From positions 682,001 to 746,000 of the forward strand of contig NC_056554.1 of NCBI RefSeq assembly GCF_910596095.1: 64,000 nt of DNA, given 5' to 3'. The notes beneath the pieces were generated by a model. That model did no database searches and was not told the origin of the DNA. It saw nothing but the letters and a program-made list of their open reading frames with translations. The DNA is from Thunnus maccoyii (Eukaryota; Chordata; Actinopteri; Scombriformes; Scombridae). This document shows, one piece after another, positions 38,001-49,799 of this stretch. How positions within the stretch are numbered: the first letter of the stretch is position 1; every line of letters begins with the position of its first letter. A program made the position numbers and the translations under genes.

Positions 38001-40250
38001 GTTGCCATGGTGACGGCGGCCACTGCTTTCTTGATAACCTTCTTGGGCCCATCGGAGGAGGCTGGCAGCGCACCATCTTCATACAGCTTCCTTTTCACTG
38101 TGCTCTTCGTCTGACCGCTGGAGAGAAGATGGGAACTAACCTGACTTTAGTATTTATACCAGGTTAGCTGTCATCATTAATTAGTTGATCATTAGAAAAT
38201 TAACCTGCAACAACATCTTGCACTATATTTGTTTTGTTTGTTTTTTTGGTCTGGAGGGTTTTTATAAAAATCATGTATGAAAAAGGTTTGGTTGGATTGC
38301 AATAAATTTCTGATCCTCAATAAAGTTTAAGAAGTGGTGGTGTAATTACACTGTATTAACATATAATTTGCAAGCTATTTTCTGCAATGATATATGATAT
38401 GAAATGATTTATACAGTATATATACACACTAAAAACACAACCACCATCACTTGATAATAATATTTAGTTTAGTTTAGTTGATCTGGTGCTGAACAGGAGT
38501 ACTGATCTAATAAGTGGCCGATGTCCCTGATTTATGTCCAACTGGCATTCCTTACCACTATATGTTTTATTCTAAAAATGGCCAAATATTTGCTACAATG
38601 CAGCAGAAGTCAACCAACACAACAGGACATGTTACCACTTTCAGCACAGACAAGTTAATAGACAAAATAATTTAGTGGAGTGCCTCCTTGTTGAACTGAA
38701 AGATAAGGTTGATAAGGAGAAAAATATGCTTAATTAGGCTACATATATGCTAGACCTGTCTGTGCTGAATGCACGGAGATAAATATGATCATCAAGTCTT
38801 CACAAGATCCCTGTCGGCTATCATCCACTGAATCAATCAATCAATTTTTATTTATATAGCGCCATATCACAACAAAAGTCATCTCAAGGCACTTTTCACA
38901 TAGAGCAGGTCAAGACCGTACTCTTTAAATTTACAGAGACCCAACAATTCCCCCATGAGCAAGCACTTGGCGACAGCGGTAAGGAAAAACTCCCCTTTAA
39001 CGGGTAGAAACCTCAAGCAGAACCCGGCTCTTGGTGGGCGGCCATCTGCTTTGACCGGTGGGGTTGAATACAAAGTGTCGTCGCAAACTTTGCTATTGAA
39101 TTCACCATGTATTTTATACATGTATAGTCTGTGTGTCTACGTGTGTGCGTGTTACCCTGCAGGACTGGAGTCAGCCACTGGGTGAAGCTGCATGGTGAGC
39201 TCTCCTAGTTTGGTGAAGGCGGCTCCAGCTGCAGAAAAGATTTCCCCAACCTGTGCAAAACACAAACACACACTGTAACACTCAGTGTGAGCAATGCAGT
39301 ACATGGCCAAAAGTATGCAGACATCCAAACATTCCACCCATATGTGATAGTTAAAACTATTAGTCTGATTCCATGTTCATTAATCTGCTGCTACAGCAGC
39401 CTCCACTCTGCTGGTTTCAGGGTTTCCAGCAGATGTTGGAACCTGGCTGCAGGGATTTGCTACTATTCAGACACAAGAGCATTTGTGGTGATAAGGTCTG
39501 ACTGGTGCTGGATGGGGTTTATGTTCCCCCACAGCAAATTTGGAAGACCATTCCTTTATGAGGCTGGCTCTATGCACAGGAGTCATGTTGAAACAGTAGA
39601 GGGACAAACACAATCTGTCAGAAGAACACTACTGTCTTCTGTCTGACTGTATGCTCAACAGGGAAACACTGTCTGAGGAAACACTAAGAGAGAATTTGAT
39701 GCTAAAAAGAATGTAAATGTGGTAGATATCCACTTGATATGACTAACTCAGACTGCTGAAGCCTCATATGAGCTTCACATCAACTTTTCAATGCATTTTT
39801 TGCACAAAATTTTGTCCCCCATCACTTACATTGAAAGCACATTTGAAGGATCTTTTAATATCCAGTATGAACAGGAGGAATGATTACAGCGAAGAAACCC
39901 CTTTCACTGTTCATATGGACACCTGACTGTTGTTTTAAGACACACTAGAAAACGGTGAACCTATCCTTTAAGACAAAACCAACAGCAACATCCCAGTCGT
40001 TCAGTAGAATATGTTTTATAGAACCGTTTCGCCAAACAACTGATTCAAGTCTCTGACTTTCCTGAATCCATCTCACAACACTGACTGATATTCTTCGTAG
40101 CTGGAAAACTTGAAGCGGCTCATTTGTTTGTGTAACGTTACAAGTTAATTGGATGCTATTCAGACAGGGCTAACTTCACTCTGCGGCGACAGACAACAAC
40201 TCAGTGGTTCATGTCTTTAGAGGACTTACTTTAGTGGAAGCTGAGGTCAT
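35064..40250 (-). CDS. bap18: BAP18 chromatin-complex subunit (C17orf49), SANT exon not found
   Basis: Minus-strand gene for the BPTF-associated 18-kDa protein, a nuclear subunit of NURF and MLL chromatin complexes. Coding exons: 40230-40250 (MTSASTK), 39156-39250 ([20 protein letters not shown], then [11 protein letters not shown]), 37891-38117 (..[20 protein letters not shown] ... KKQKTA), 36195-36302 ([33 protein letters not shown]) and 35064-35128 (..[18 protein letters not shown], stop). All junctions are GT-AG. The exons join in frame to 171 residues. In the family a SANT/Myb-like segment ('AKWTETE...RFGDDLN...') lies between SSPAG and VKRK. I read the whole 1,038-bp intron 38118-39155 on the minus strand and see no such exon, only an L2 LINE tail at 38831-39062. 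Both flanking junctions are phase 2, so direct joining keeps the frame. An assembly collapse is the main alternative. KKLNNFDQ carries one extra Asn compared with the usual KKLNFDQ. Confidence 0.93.
36425..36800 (+). repeat. Teleost interspersed repeat ('GAGGGATCCCTCCTCTGTTGCTCT' type)
   Basis: Contains the characteristic run 'GGGAGAGGGATCCCTCCTCT', then 'TCTGAGGTTTCTTCCATTTT' and 'TTTTTTAGGGAGTTTTTCTT', a phrase set I recognise as very common in fish genomes. Intron of bap18; class not assigned. Confidence 0.5.
36887..37069 (+). repeat. Interstitial telomeric repeat (TTAGGG)n
   Basis: About 180 bp of TTAGGG units. The flanks are perfect, the middle (~36915-36985) is degenerate (TAGGTCC, TCAGGG, CTAGGG), and there are several TTAGGGG variants. 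It sits inside the bap18 intron between the exons at 36302 and 37891. Confidence 0.95.
38831..39062 (-). mobile_element. L2-type LINE 3' tail
   Basis: Shares 'ATATAGCGCCATATCACAAC', 'GGCACTTTTCACATAGAGCA', 'ATGAGCAAGCACTTGGCGAC' and 'GGGCGGCCATCTGC' with 42625-42860 and 57420-57650. The AATCAATCAATCA tail marks the 3' end (minus orientation). It is inserted in the bap18 intron from which the SANT exon is missing. Confidence 0.8.
39652..39975 (+). repeat. ~330-bp high-copy repeat, intact reference copy
   Basis: Runs from 'CAACAGGGAAACACTGTCTG' through 'GATATCCACTTGATATGACT', 'CCCCCATCACTTACATTG' and 'ACAGGAGGAATGATTACAGC' to 'GTGAACCTATCCTTTAAG'. Other copies: 42135-42402 (-), 48766-49322 (+, interrupted), 58582-58890 (-), 59120-59325 (+, partial). 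Non-coding; no terminal repeats seen. Confidence 0.75.
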
Positions 40251-41049
40251 GGTGCTGCTTTCTGTAGCACCATAGACTGAATACAGTCTGTGAGTGGGAT
40301 TCAGTGATGCTTTGAAGTGGACCTTGGAGCTGCTCAGATGCTAACAGTGTATGTTAGCTAGGTAGCATTTGGCTAAGTTACAACCTGTGCTGCTGTTCTT
40401 CCACTCGTGGTGTCGACGTCTGGAAAAGTCCAACATCTGAACAGGCTGGGGGACAGTGCTATGAAAGCTTTAGCTACAGTAAATTACATTACTGCTGGAA
40501 GAAGACAGGTCATTTTATACATCGAATACAATAAATGAGAGAACCGGTGCTGCCTTCGAGGTCTCCTTGTAAACTCCACGTTCGGGTATCCGAATTTATT
40601 GTGTGCTCTGTTTCAGAGGGTTTAGGTCGAAAAGTACATTTTGACTCGTGTGTATTATTTTTGACAGGAATTAAGCGCTACGGACTATACAGTTATTTAC
40701 TTCTTAAATTACTGTCCACACTACAATAAAATAACATGGAGTATTGCTTCTTGTCGCTAAAATATATGAGGTTTCGGGCTTTGAACTCAGCAGCACAGTG
40801 ACATCTGGTGGCAGAAAGTATAGCAGCAATTCAAGACGACACGTCAGTGATTTCGTAGTTGCAATACTTCGTGTGCTGGTGTAGAAGATTACGTGCTGTC
40901 CAAGTTTAACTACAATATGATAATACTACAATAATCTTTATTGTCGATCATTGTGGAAATGAGTCTTTGACTATACCCAGAATAAAACTTTAAGACATAG
41001 AACATTAGAAACAACAACAGCATGTAAAACAACAGACCATGCAAGGGCA
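40251..41049. other. Upstream flank of bap18
   Basis: Presumed 5'UTR/promoter side of bap18 (read leftward from about 40560). No TATA or strong recognisable site; a modest CpG patch lies at ~40400-40420 ('CGTGGTGTCGACGTCTGG'). No gene in it. Confidence 0.35.
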
Positions 41050-41380
41050 CAAGAAGTATTCAGATACTTTATTTAAGTAAACGTTGCAGTGCCACAGTTT
41101 AGAAATAGGCTACGTCATTGCAAATAAAAGTTATTTAAAAAGTTAAAAGTTTATTATTGGTAAAAATGTATCCTGAGAGTATCAAAAATAAAAGTACTCA
41201 TAATGCAAGAAAATATACTTGGTCAGAGTTATATATTTTAGCCTATCATTTTATTATTTTTACTGATGCATTAATGTATAAGCAGAAAGAAGAAATAGAG
41301 TAGTAAAGTAGCATAAAATGGAAAAAATTACTTAAGTACAGTACTTGGGTACTGAGTAGTTAGTTAGTGTCCACCACTGC
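41050..41380. mobile_element. MITE-like 'AGAAGTATTCAGATAC ... GTACAGTACTTGGGT' repeat
   Basis: Matches the split copy at 62352-63715: the start 'AGAAGTATTCAGATACTTTA', the middle 'GATGCATTAATGTATAAGCA' and the end 'TTAAGTACAGTACTTGGGTA' followed by 'GTGTCCACCACTGC'. The ends are roughly complementary (GAAGTA.. / ..TACT..CCACCAC). Confidence 0.55.
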
Positions 41381-42134
41381 TAATATGTAAACCATGTGAT
41401 GCTCTCTCACAATAGTATCCGTGATGATAATAGTGGGAGCAAGCAAAAAAGAGAAGAAAAAAAACAAGAGACAAACAACTTCTAATGAAAATAAATAGGT
41501 TGAAATATATATGTAAAAATATATATATTGTCGTCTACTGAATTCAGGAAATATCACAACATACCAGTATATACAAGGAGTTTACTGCAAGTTATCATCA
41601 CTCACTGGTAAAAACACCACATTAAGTGGATCAATGAAAAAGCCAGTGCAAGGTGCAGGCTGATAACATAAATTCATGCTCATGTTGTTCACTACTAAAA
41701 AGTTATATGGGGGTATTGACATTAAGTTGATAACTAATGTCCACCATGTGCTCAAGTGAAATCTCACATCTTGTAGACAACTGGCACTTACCACTTTGTC
41801 AGCTGTTGAAACGTCCTGGTTATGTTATAAATATGGAAAAATATGACTTTAGAACATGAGGAGGACCTGAATGCACCATTTTGAAGTCTGTTTGGGAAGA
41901 GAAGCCATGTCCAGAAGACACAATGAGAGCCACATCCTGTGGTGGCCCTTGATTTTTTTTAAAAAATAGACAAAGCTAATAAAGAAGAGTGTAAATAAAT
42001 AAAATGAATAAATACGAAAAAACGAATGAACATGTGGGTGGATGGCCAGATTCAAGTCTTTTGGTATTTTTAAGTCAATGTTCAATTAGAATGCAGCTAC
42101 TGTGTTATTACCATCTTGCCATGTATAAGGGCTT

Positions 42135-42402
42135 AAAGGACGTGTTCACAAAGTTTCAAGTCTGTCTTAAAACAACAGTCAGGAGCCCAAATGAACATTG
42201 AAATATGTTTTTCTTGCCACAATTATTCCTCCTGTTCATACTGACCATTAGAAGATTCCTTCATAATACATTTACAATATAAGTGATGGGGGACAAAATC
42301 CACAGTCCTCCTTCTGTACAAAATCATATTTGAAAGTTTATTTGTAGCTAATATGAAGCTCCAGCCATCCAAATGAGTCAAATCAAGTAGATATCTTTCA
42401 AC
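42135..42402 (-). repeat. ~330-bp repeat, inverted copy
   Basis: Reverse complement of the 39652-39975 unit ('GTCTTAAAACAACAGTCAGG', 'CTCCTGTTCATACTGACCAT', 'AAGTGATGGGGGACAAAATC'). Confidence 0.75.
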
Positions 42403-42624
42403 ATTACTGAATGTCAGGCTTCCAAAAATGATTCATAGTCCAGGATGTTCATTTAGCTCCAGGACCCCACAAAGCCCCCCATGGTAGTCAACTGACTGCC
42501 TGACTGAAAAAAATAAAGAAAATAACATTCACATTCAAGATTATTCACATTACAACATTCACTCCCCCCATAGTCCACAAAAAGTCCTTTCTGTTTTTTG
42601 TTTTGTTTTTTTCATTTATGTGAA

Positions 42625-45600
42625 GTCAAGTCAGTTTAATTTATATAGCATCAAATCACAACAGAAGCTATCTCAGGGCACTTTTCACATAGAGCAGGTC
42701 TTGACTGTGCTCTTTAATTTACAGAGACCCAACGTTCCCCCATGAGCAAGCACTTGGCGACAGCAACAAGGAAAAACTCCTCTTTAATGGGAAGAAACCT
42801 CAAGCAGAACCAGGCTCTAGGTGGGCGGCCATCTGCCTTGACCAGTTGGATTGAGAGGGAAAGAGAGAAGAGGAGATAATTGAAATCTGACTAATAATAA
42901 TAGCTGTAGCAGTGGGCAAAAATGACTAATAATAATAGCAGCAGCAGAGGGTGTCACACTGGAAATCCATTGGTCCACAGTTGAAGGTCTCCTGTGAGAC
43001 AAGAAAGCACAAAATTACAGGGAAGATGTCAAGTTAGTAACATGCATTAATGGTACATGAATGCGTACAAATGGAGAGAGAGAGGACAACCCTAACTATA
43101 AGCTTTATCAAAAAGGAAAGTTTTAAGCCTACTCTTAAACATAGAGAGGGTGTCTGCACCCCTGGACACAAACTGGGAGATGGTTCCACAGGAGAGGAGC
43201 CTGATAGCTTGAAGGCTCTGCTTCCCATTCCACTTTTGGAGACACTAGGAACCACAAGTAAGCCTGCATTCTGGGAGCGCAGTGTTCTAGTGGGGTAATA
43301 GGGTGCTATGAGCTCTTTAAGATATGATGGTGCCTGACCATTAAAGGCTTTGTAGGTAGGAGAAGGATTTTAAATTAAATTTTAAAATTTAAATTTACAG
43401 GGAGTCAATGCAGAGAAGCTAAAATAGGAGAAATATGATCTCTTTTTCTAGTTTTTGTCAGTACACATGCAGCTGCATTCTGGACCAGCTGGAGAGACTT
43501 GTTAGGGCAGCCTGATAATAAAGAATTGCGATTATCCAGCCTAGAAGGAACAAATGTGGGGACTAGTTTTCCTGCATCTTTTTGAGACAGGATGTGCCTG
43601 ATTTTTTAAATGTTACGTAGGTGCAAAAAGGCAGTCCTTGAGATTTGTTTTATGTGGGAGTTGAAGGACATATCCTAATCAAAGATAACTCCCACATTCC
43701 TTACGGTAGTGCTGGAGGCCAGGGTAATGCCATCTAGAGTAGCTATATCATTAGATAATGTGTTTCTAAGGTGTTTAAGGCCAAGCACAATATCTTCAGT
43801 TTTGTCAGTTTTACCTAACCGTCAGTTTATAGAGTATTTCCCAATAATATTATGTAAAGGAAGCATATATATAATGTGAATAGTATTGGTCCAAGTACAG
43901 AACCTTGTGGAACTCCGTGTCCAACTTTTGTGTGCGTGGAGGATTCTTTGTTAACGTGTACATACTGAAATCAATCTGATAAACAGAACGTAAACCAGCT
44001 TAATGCAGTTCCTTTAATGCCAATTAAATGTTCCAGTCTCTGTAATAGGATGTGATGGTCAGTGGTGTCAAATGCAGCACTAAGATCTAACAAGACAAGC
44101 ACAGAGAGAGATCATTTGTCCAATGCAATTAGGAAGTTGTCTATAACTTTCACTGGTGCTGTCTCAGTGCTATGATGCACTCTAAATCCTGACTGAAAAT
44201 CCTCAAATAAACTGTGGGTTATGTAGAAAGTCACTCAACTGATTTGCGACTGCTTTCTCTCTTTCGCTCTTAGAGAGAAAGGGAAGGTTAGATATAGGTC
44301 TACAGTTGGCTAAATCAAGAGTAGGCTTTTTGAGAAGAGATTTAATTACAGTTACTTTAAAGGACTGTGGTACATAGTCTGTTTATAAAGACAGATTGGT
44401 CATATCTAGTAAAGAAGGGTAAGGCTGTTTAGATGAAGAAATCAGTGAAGTTCAGTCAAGAAGGTCAATTGGAGAAAAACTGTCTAAATATATATCAGGA
44501 TTTTATAGCTGTTTCTAAGGTTCCTGTTTATTGTGGATAAATCAGTGCCTGTTGAGGGCAGGAGGTGATGAATTTTGTCACTAATAGTTAGAATTTTATC
44601 ATTAAAATGGCTCATGAAGTCATTACTACTGAGAGCTATAGGAATACATGGATCAATAGAGTTATGACTCTTTGTCAGCCTGGCCAAAGTGCTAAAAAGG
44701 AACCTAGGGCTGTTTTTATTCTCCTCTGTTAATGATGAGTAATAGGCAGCTCTGGCATTACAGAGGGCCTTCTTATATGTTTTAAGACTATCTTGTCAGA
44801 CTAAGCAAGGCTCTTCCAATTTGGTGAAACGCCATATCCTTTCAGCTTTTTGTGATGCTTGCTTTAATTTATGGAAAGGGGCGATAATTTTTAAAGGGGC
44901 AATGGTGTCGAGTGTCATTCACAGTGAGCCTGCGGTACTATCAACAAGATGATCAATTTGGGAGGGGCTAAAGTTAGCATAAGAGTCATCTGTTGTATTG
45001 AGACATGGCATTGAAATCAATGCTGATGGAATCGCTTCCTTAAATTTAGCTACAGCACTATCAAATAGTGAAGATATTTTTGTCTAATGGCATTTAATCC
45101 AGTAATAGAAATTCAAAAGTTATTAAGCAATGGGCTGATAAAATAGGATTTTGTGGAAAGTCTTAAAAAAGTATTAAATGTTCAATTTCGATGCCATATG
45201 TCAGAACAAGGTCGAGGGTGTGGTTAAAACAGTGAGTGGGTTTATTTACACTCTGAGAGAAGCCAATTGAGTCTAATAATGTTTTGTGTCCCTGGCTATC
45301 ATTATCAACATCCACAGGAATATTAAAGTCACCTACTATAATCACTTTATCTGTACTAAGGATAAAGTTTGATAAAAACTCAGAGAATTCAGATAAAAAT
45401 TTAGAGTACAGGCCAGAAGGGCGGTACACTATAGCAAATAGAACTGGCTCTAAAGTTTTCCAGGTTGGGCGTGAAAGACGGCCCATGTCTTGAGTAATGT
45501 GAATATTAATATGACTGGGGGGAGTGGATTAATTTGGGCTAACATATTCTTCATGACAGAACCAGGTTTCGATAAGACAAAATAAATCAATATGATAGAT

Positions 45601-46090
45601 CTAATGTTTAAGAGTTGGTGGTAAACCATGGCCTTCTGCTTAGGGCTATGCTTTCTTTCGACAGTAACCCAGCTTCCTGGCTGCTGGGTTGGTTCACTCC
45701 AGCTACTGGGGGCTGGCTAACTAAAGTAGCTAATGATTGATTTTCCACGGTGCAGAGCTGCGTTTCCAATTCACTGAGCCCCGCCTCCAACACTGCAAAT
45801 AAAAAACATTTATTACATGTACCATTATCACTACAGGAGGCAGAGGAGTAGCTAAACATATGACACACCGAGCAAGAGAGAGGGAGAGAGAGAAGCCATC
45901 GCTAACTGCTAAGCTAAGTTAGCTGCTAAGCTTACTGCTGAGCTAAAGTAACTAGCAACTGAGGGGTTAGCGAGAAAGTCGCTAAAAGAAGGAGAGAGTT
46001 AAGAGTGCTTGAGCAGAGCTAGTGTAAGTTTAAATGTACAGTGGGTAATTATCCACAGTAATGAGGAATATATCAAAATTAACTGTTGAG
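42625..46090 (-). mobile_element. Near-full-length but inactive L2-type LINE
   Basis: About 3.5 kb in minus orientation. From its 5' side: an ORF1-like piece with 'CSDNGTCNKCFLFAVLEAGL' (Cys pattern plus short coiled-coil, ~45868-45610); endonuclease blocks 'YRPSGLYSKFLSEFSEFL', 'DKVIIVGDFNIPVDVD' and 'THCFNHTLDLVLTYG' (~45486-45170); a linker 'SSNDFMSHFNDKILTI' (~44640-44560); reverse-transcriptase remnants (~44290-43400); the C-terminal RT block 'FKILLLTYKAFNGQAPSYL' pattern (~43370-43300); and the 3'UTR/tail (42860-42625). Frameshifts and stops throughout. Other L2 pieces here: 4170-5160, 38831-39062, 54960-55400 (+), 57413-58130. Confidence 0.8.
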
Positions 46091-46203
46091 AGAGAACTGT
46101 TGAGTTGAGAGGAGCCAAAATGCTATCAGCAATACAGTTGACATCCAGAAATGAGACAATATCCTTACCACAGAACTTCAGCAACACATCAGCACGTATG
46201 TGA

Positions 46204-47095
46204 CATTGAATTCGAATCTACACTACAAGTTAGGGGGTAGACTTCCCCACCTCAAGGCACCCAAGGGGACTATTCTCCCCCTACAATAACATAGTCCTTG
46301 AGTCTAAGTGGGTGCCTTCCTAACTCGCACTGGATAATGTGGCGCCATTTCAGGACCCCTTTCTGGGGGCACCAGCATGACTGCCTCTTGTGCCTGATTC
46401 TCTGGTTCAGGATTTGGTGTTTCTTGTGATGCTGAGTCCACCAGGAATCTCTTATCTTGAAGGCTGGATTCAGTCAGTTTCCGGTCATGACATGGACGAC
46501 TCTGATCCTGATGCCGTCTCACCAGCTTGCCATCCTGTGTTGTCACTCTTCAAGATACTGGACAAGAGGCCCAGTAGCGGTTTGTGGTCTGTCACAATGG
46601 TGCAGTGTTTTCCAAACAGATACCAGAAGAGTTTCCTAAGGCCGAAAATAACAGCCAGCGCCTCTTTATCGAGCTGGGAATAACCCTGTTCTGCTAATGA
46701 CAGTGATTGTGACCTGTATCCAATTGGTCTGTTGGTGCCATCTGGAAACCGGTGGGATAAAACCACTCCAACGCTGTGAGGTGATTAATCACAGGACAAG
46801 TAGAGAGGCTCTGTGTCATCAAACTGCATAAACAATTGCTCTGACTGGAGACACTTTTTGGTGGCCTTAAATGCCTGGTTCTGATGTTTTCCCCATCTCC
46901 ATGGGGCTTCCTTCTGCAAGAGCACATGTAGTGGCTCCAGCACAGTGGAAACACTGGTCAAGAATCTGTGGTAGTAATTAACCATGCCCACGAAAGACTT
47001 CAATTGTCAAATACACATTTATCTCTCCTCAGATGAAGTCCTGCAGCTGAGAGTCTGCCCATTACCACCCCTAGGTTCTGGTCACCAGGATACTA
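46204..47095 (-). mobile_element. Ty3/gypsy LTR-retrotransposon pol relic
   Basis: Minus-strand frames hold the end of the reverse transcriptase ('KSFVGMVNYYHRFL', 'LEPLHVLL'), then RNase H ('YSQLDKEALAVIFGLRKL', 'IVTDHKPLLGLL'). After a jump there is a pol C-terminal basic stretch ('HYPVRVRKAP', ~46330). Integrase is missing and the frames are broken in several places. No LTRs recognised. Confidence 0.75.
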
Positions 47096-47212
47096 CTCTC
47101 ACAACTACCTGGGGAAATCCTTGTAATGGGTTATCCCTGGTGTGCTGAAAAATGCCTTGGTATGACAGCCCATAGGGTAGCCTGGTAGACAGGCCGTGGG
47201 TTGTGTTAACTG

Positions 47213-47320
47213 TTCAAGATTAAAGATTTAGTTTATTGTCATTTTCTTGCATATTTGCATACACAAAAAAACGAAATGCTGTTCCTCCCAGCCCACAGCA
47301 GTGCAACAACAACAGAAAGT
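47213..47320. repeat. Interspersed repeat fragment
   Basis: 'TTTAGTTTATTGTCATTTTC' with 'AACGAAATGCTGTTCCTCCC' is a phrase pair common in fish non-coding repeats. 47321-48160 holds nothing I recognise. Confidence 0.4.
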
Positions 47321-48162
47321 ATAAAGATATACTGTATATCTAAAAATTCCCTTTAAAAAATGATAAAAACATATCCCAAGAGAAAAACAAAAAAAAGAAC
47401 AATCAGTCAGCAGCACAGTGCATTAAAATGCATTTAGAGAGAAAAGTATATGACTCCGTTCCATGTAGACAGCTGGTGCATGTCAACAAGTGACCAGCAC
47501 TGATGGGGGAGATACATATATATAGAGTTTGTATGGATTAACAGTTAGCCTAGCTTGCACTTCTCCACGCTTGCCCTGCTTCTGCATCCTGTCGCACTGC
47601 TTTCAATGTTTCCTCAAGGCTATGGTCTCCCAAAAGAATCGACTTGGCTCTCCAAATAGAAAAAAAGAACCCAAAACAAGTGACCTTACCTACCACAATG
47701 TGAGAGAGAGAGGCAACTTGATCAATTTATATGTATGAATTTATTTTGCATTTCACAAGAAACCATTTAAAAAATACTGTTACTTGTAATTTTACATGTT
47801 TTTCTTTTTAACTCTAAAGAAGTTGAATGAAACCAATTGGCCAACAAAAAATGAGGAATGAATAAATTATTGAATCAATGAAAATGAAAGTTAAGAAGTT
47901 GCATATAATGAATTGGCCAATCAGTGATATCAGTGAAGGCAAAACAAAGATATCTTGTTGGCCTTTTAAACAAGCATAAAAAATACACATATTGGGCCTT
48001 TGACTGGCCACCTCAATTAATGTATGGAAAAAAAAACTTGTCTTGTCCTTGTCCTCCTTGTCTAGTCATCAGCTTTGTTCCTCTGTAACATACACATACA
48101 CTGTACTAACTTTTATCCCTGATAGTTTAATCTAAAATGTCTGCTAATAACATTACAAGCGG

Positions 48163-48367
48163 CTGTGGCTCAGGAGGTAGAGCGGGTCGTCCACTAATCG
48201 GAATATGGGTGCTCATCCTACTGATGAGCAGGTTGGCACCTTGCATGGCAGCCCCTGCCATCAGTGTATGAATGTGTTTGTGAATGAGTGAATGAGGCTT
48301 GTAGTGCAAAAGCACTTTGAGTGGTCGAAAGACTAGAAAGGCGCTATATAAGTGCAATCCATTTACA
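48163..48367 (+). mobile_element. tRNA-derived SINE, internally deleted
   Basis: Same family as 12672-12992. The A-box region 'GGCTGTGGCTCAGGAGGTAG' and the tail 'GGCGCTATATAAGTGCAATC' are present, but the B-box and following ~70 bp are deleted (jump after 'CACTAATCGGAATATGG'). It is therefore transcriptionally dead. Confidence 0.85.
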
Positions 48368-48765
48368 AGCGTGGTTGTGACAGCAGGCAGCAGGCAGACA
48401 TACAGGGAGCAATCCCAAATAAGTAACTAAGCTTTGGAAACATGCCCAAAAAACCGCAACCTTAGACCAATATTTGTAAGCGACTTTATAGAAAAACAAA
48501 CCCAAAGTTGCTTATAATAAGCAGACTACACAATCCCCACAGACACAGCTTATCGCCTGGGTAGCCTATTGCTACCCAACTCCAGTACCCCACAAAAAAC
48601 AAACCATCAAACAAAAAAAATTCCAGTACCCCACATAGGCCCCCATGGTGGTCATCTGACTGCCTGACTGAAAATAACACTCACAGCAAATAATATTACA
48701 TTACACCATTATTAACAGTCTTTTTAAAGTCCCTCTTTTTGTCACTATACTTCCACCATTGCTAA

Positions 48766-49322
48766 ACAGGGAAACACTGTCTGAGGAAACAGAAAGAGGG
48801 AATTTGATGCTAAAAAGACTGTAAATGTGACAAATATCCACTTGATATGAGTAACTCAGACTGCTGAAGCTTCATATCAACTTTTAAATGCATTTTTGCA
48901 CAAAATGACTGTGTGGACACACTGTGGATTTTGTCCCCCATCACTTACATTGAAAGCAAATTTGAAAGGGATCTTTTAAAAGCCAGTATGGAAAGGAGGA
49001 ATGATTAAAGCGAAGAAAACCTTTCACTGTTCATATGGACCATGGACGTATTATAAGAGCTGGATACTGGACAAAAAATGGTGCCCATTCAGTCCTATAA
49101 GAATTGCTTGGCTGGCAAATACGCCAAAAAAAGTTTCTAGCTTCGGGGTTAGCTTCCACATAGTGCGGCCCACTGAATATGCGCAGTGCTGGGGGATTTT
49201 TCGTTGCAATACTGCCAGTGGCTACAGGGAAAAATTGGCTGCAAAGCTGAGCCCTGTCCAGCTCTTATTACACATCCATGATATGGACACCTGACAATTG
49301 AAAAATAATGAACCTGTCCTTT
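48766..49322 (+). repeat. ~330-bp repeat interrupted by a MITE
   Basis: Colinear with 39652-39975 up to 'TTCACTGTTCATATGGAC' (49040), then resumes with 'ATATGGACACCTGAC' after a 240-bp insertion. Confidence 0.85.
49041..49280. mobile_element. 240-bp hAT-like MITE with perfect 8-bp target duplication
   Basis: Flanked by ATATGGAC (49033-49040) and ATATGGAC (49281-49288). The terminal inverted repeats CATGGACGTATTATAAGAGC and CATGGATGTGTAATAAGAGC (read inward from each end) match at 21 of 24 positions when extended by TGGA. The uninterrupted paralogue at 39652-39975 shows the empty site. An 8-bp duplication is diagnostic of hAT-superfamily transposition. Confidence 0.85.
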
Positions 49323-49384
49323 AAGGATTGTATTTCCGACAGTACCTGAACGCAGCGTAGTAGTACCCGCGGCACGACCGTTGA

Positions 49385-49799
49385 GAGGAAAGTCACGTGA
49401 CCTTAGACTAGGTCACATGATTTTGTATCAGACAATTAATTTTAAATATTTTGTATCATGCCATGCGCTGTTTTTGTGTTACGCCGATAATTGCCAGTTA
49501 TAAATTACATAGAATAATAGAAATTCTAATGTATTTATTTACCTTTCATTTAAATTAAATTATCAAATTAAATGTATATAGTTCCATATATTTAAATTCA
49601 ACAGCATACTTGAGGTGATATTTGTTCTTTCTGTCGATAATTAAAACCCCCAACTTTTAAATTAAACTTCAAAACTAAAAGTAACCCTTTCGACGTCACG
49701 GAAACTTCCGGTGTGCAGTCAGAGTCATCTGACTGAACAAATGACACAAGTTTGAACAACAAGTCAGCTTCTCTTTCCTTTCTAATACAACTAATATTA
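49385..49799 (+). promoter_or_regulatory. rnasek: rnasek promoter region with CLEAR-type, CRE-like and ETS sites
   Basis: GTCACGTGAC at 49392-49401 is a perfect 10-bp palindrome identical to the CLEAR consensus core bound by TFEB/TFE3; a half-matching GGTCACATGA follows at 49411-49420. Nearer the gene, 49693-49716 holds GACGTCAC (CRE-like) and ACTTCCGG (reverse of the ETS core CCGGAAGT). No TATA box. The transcription start probably lies around 49700-49780. Binding is inferred from motifs only. Confidence 0.6.
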
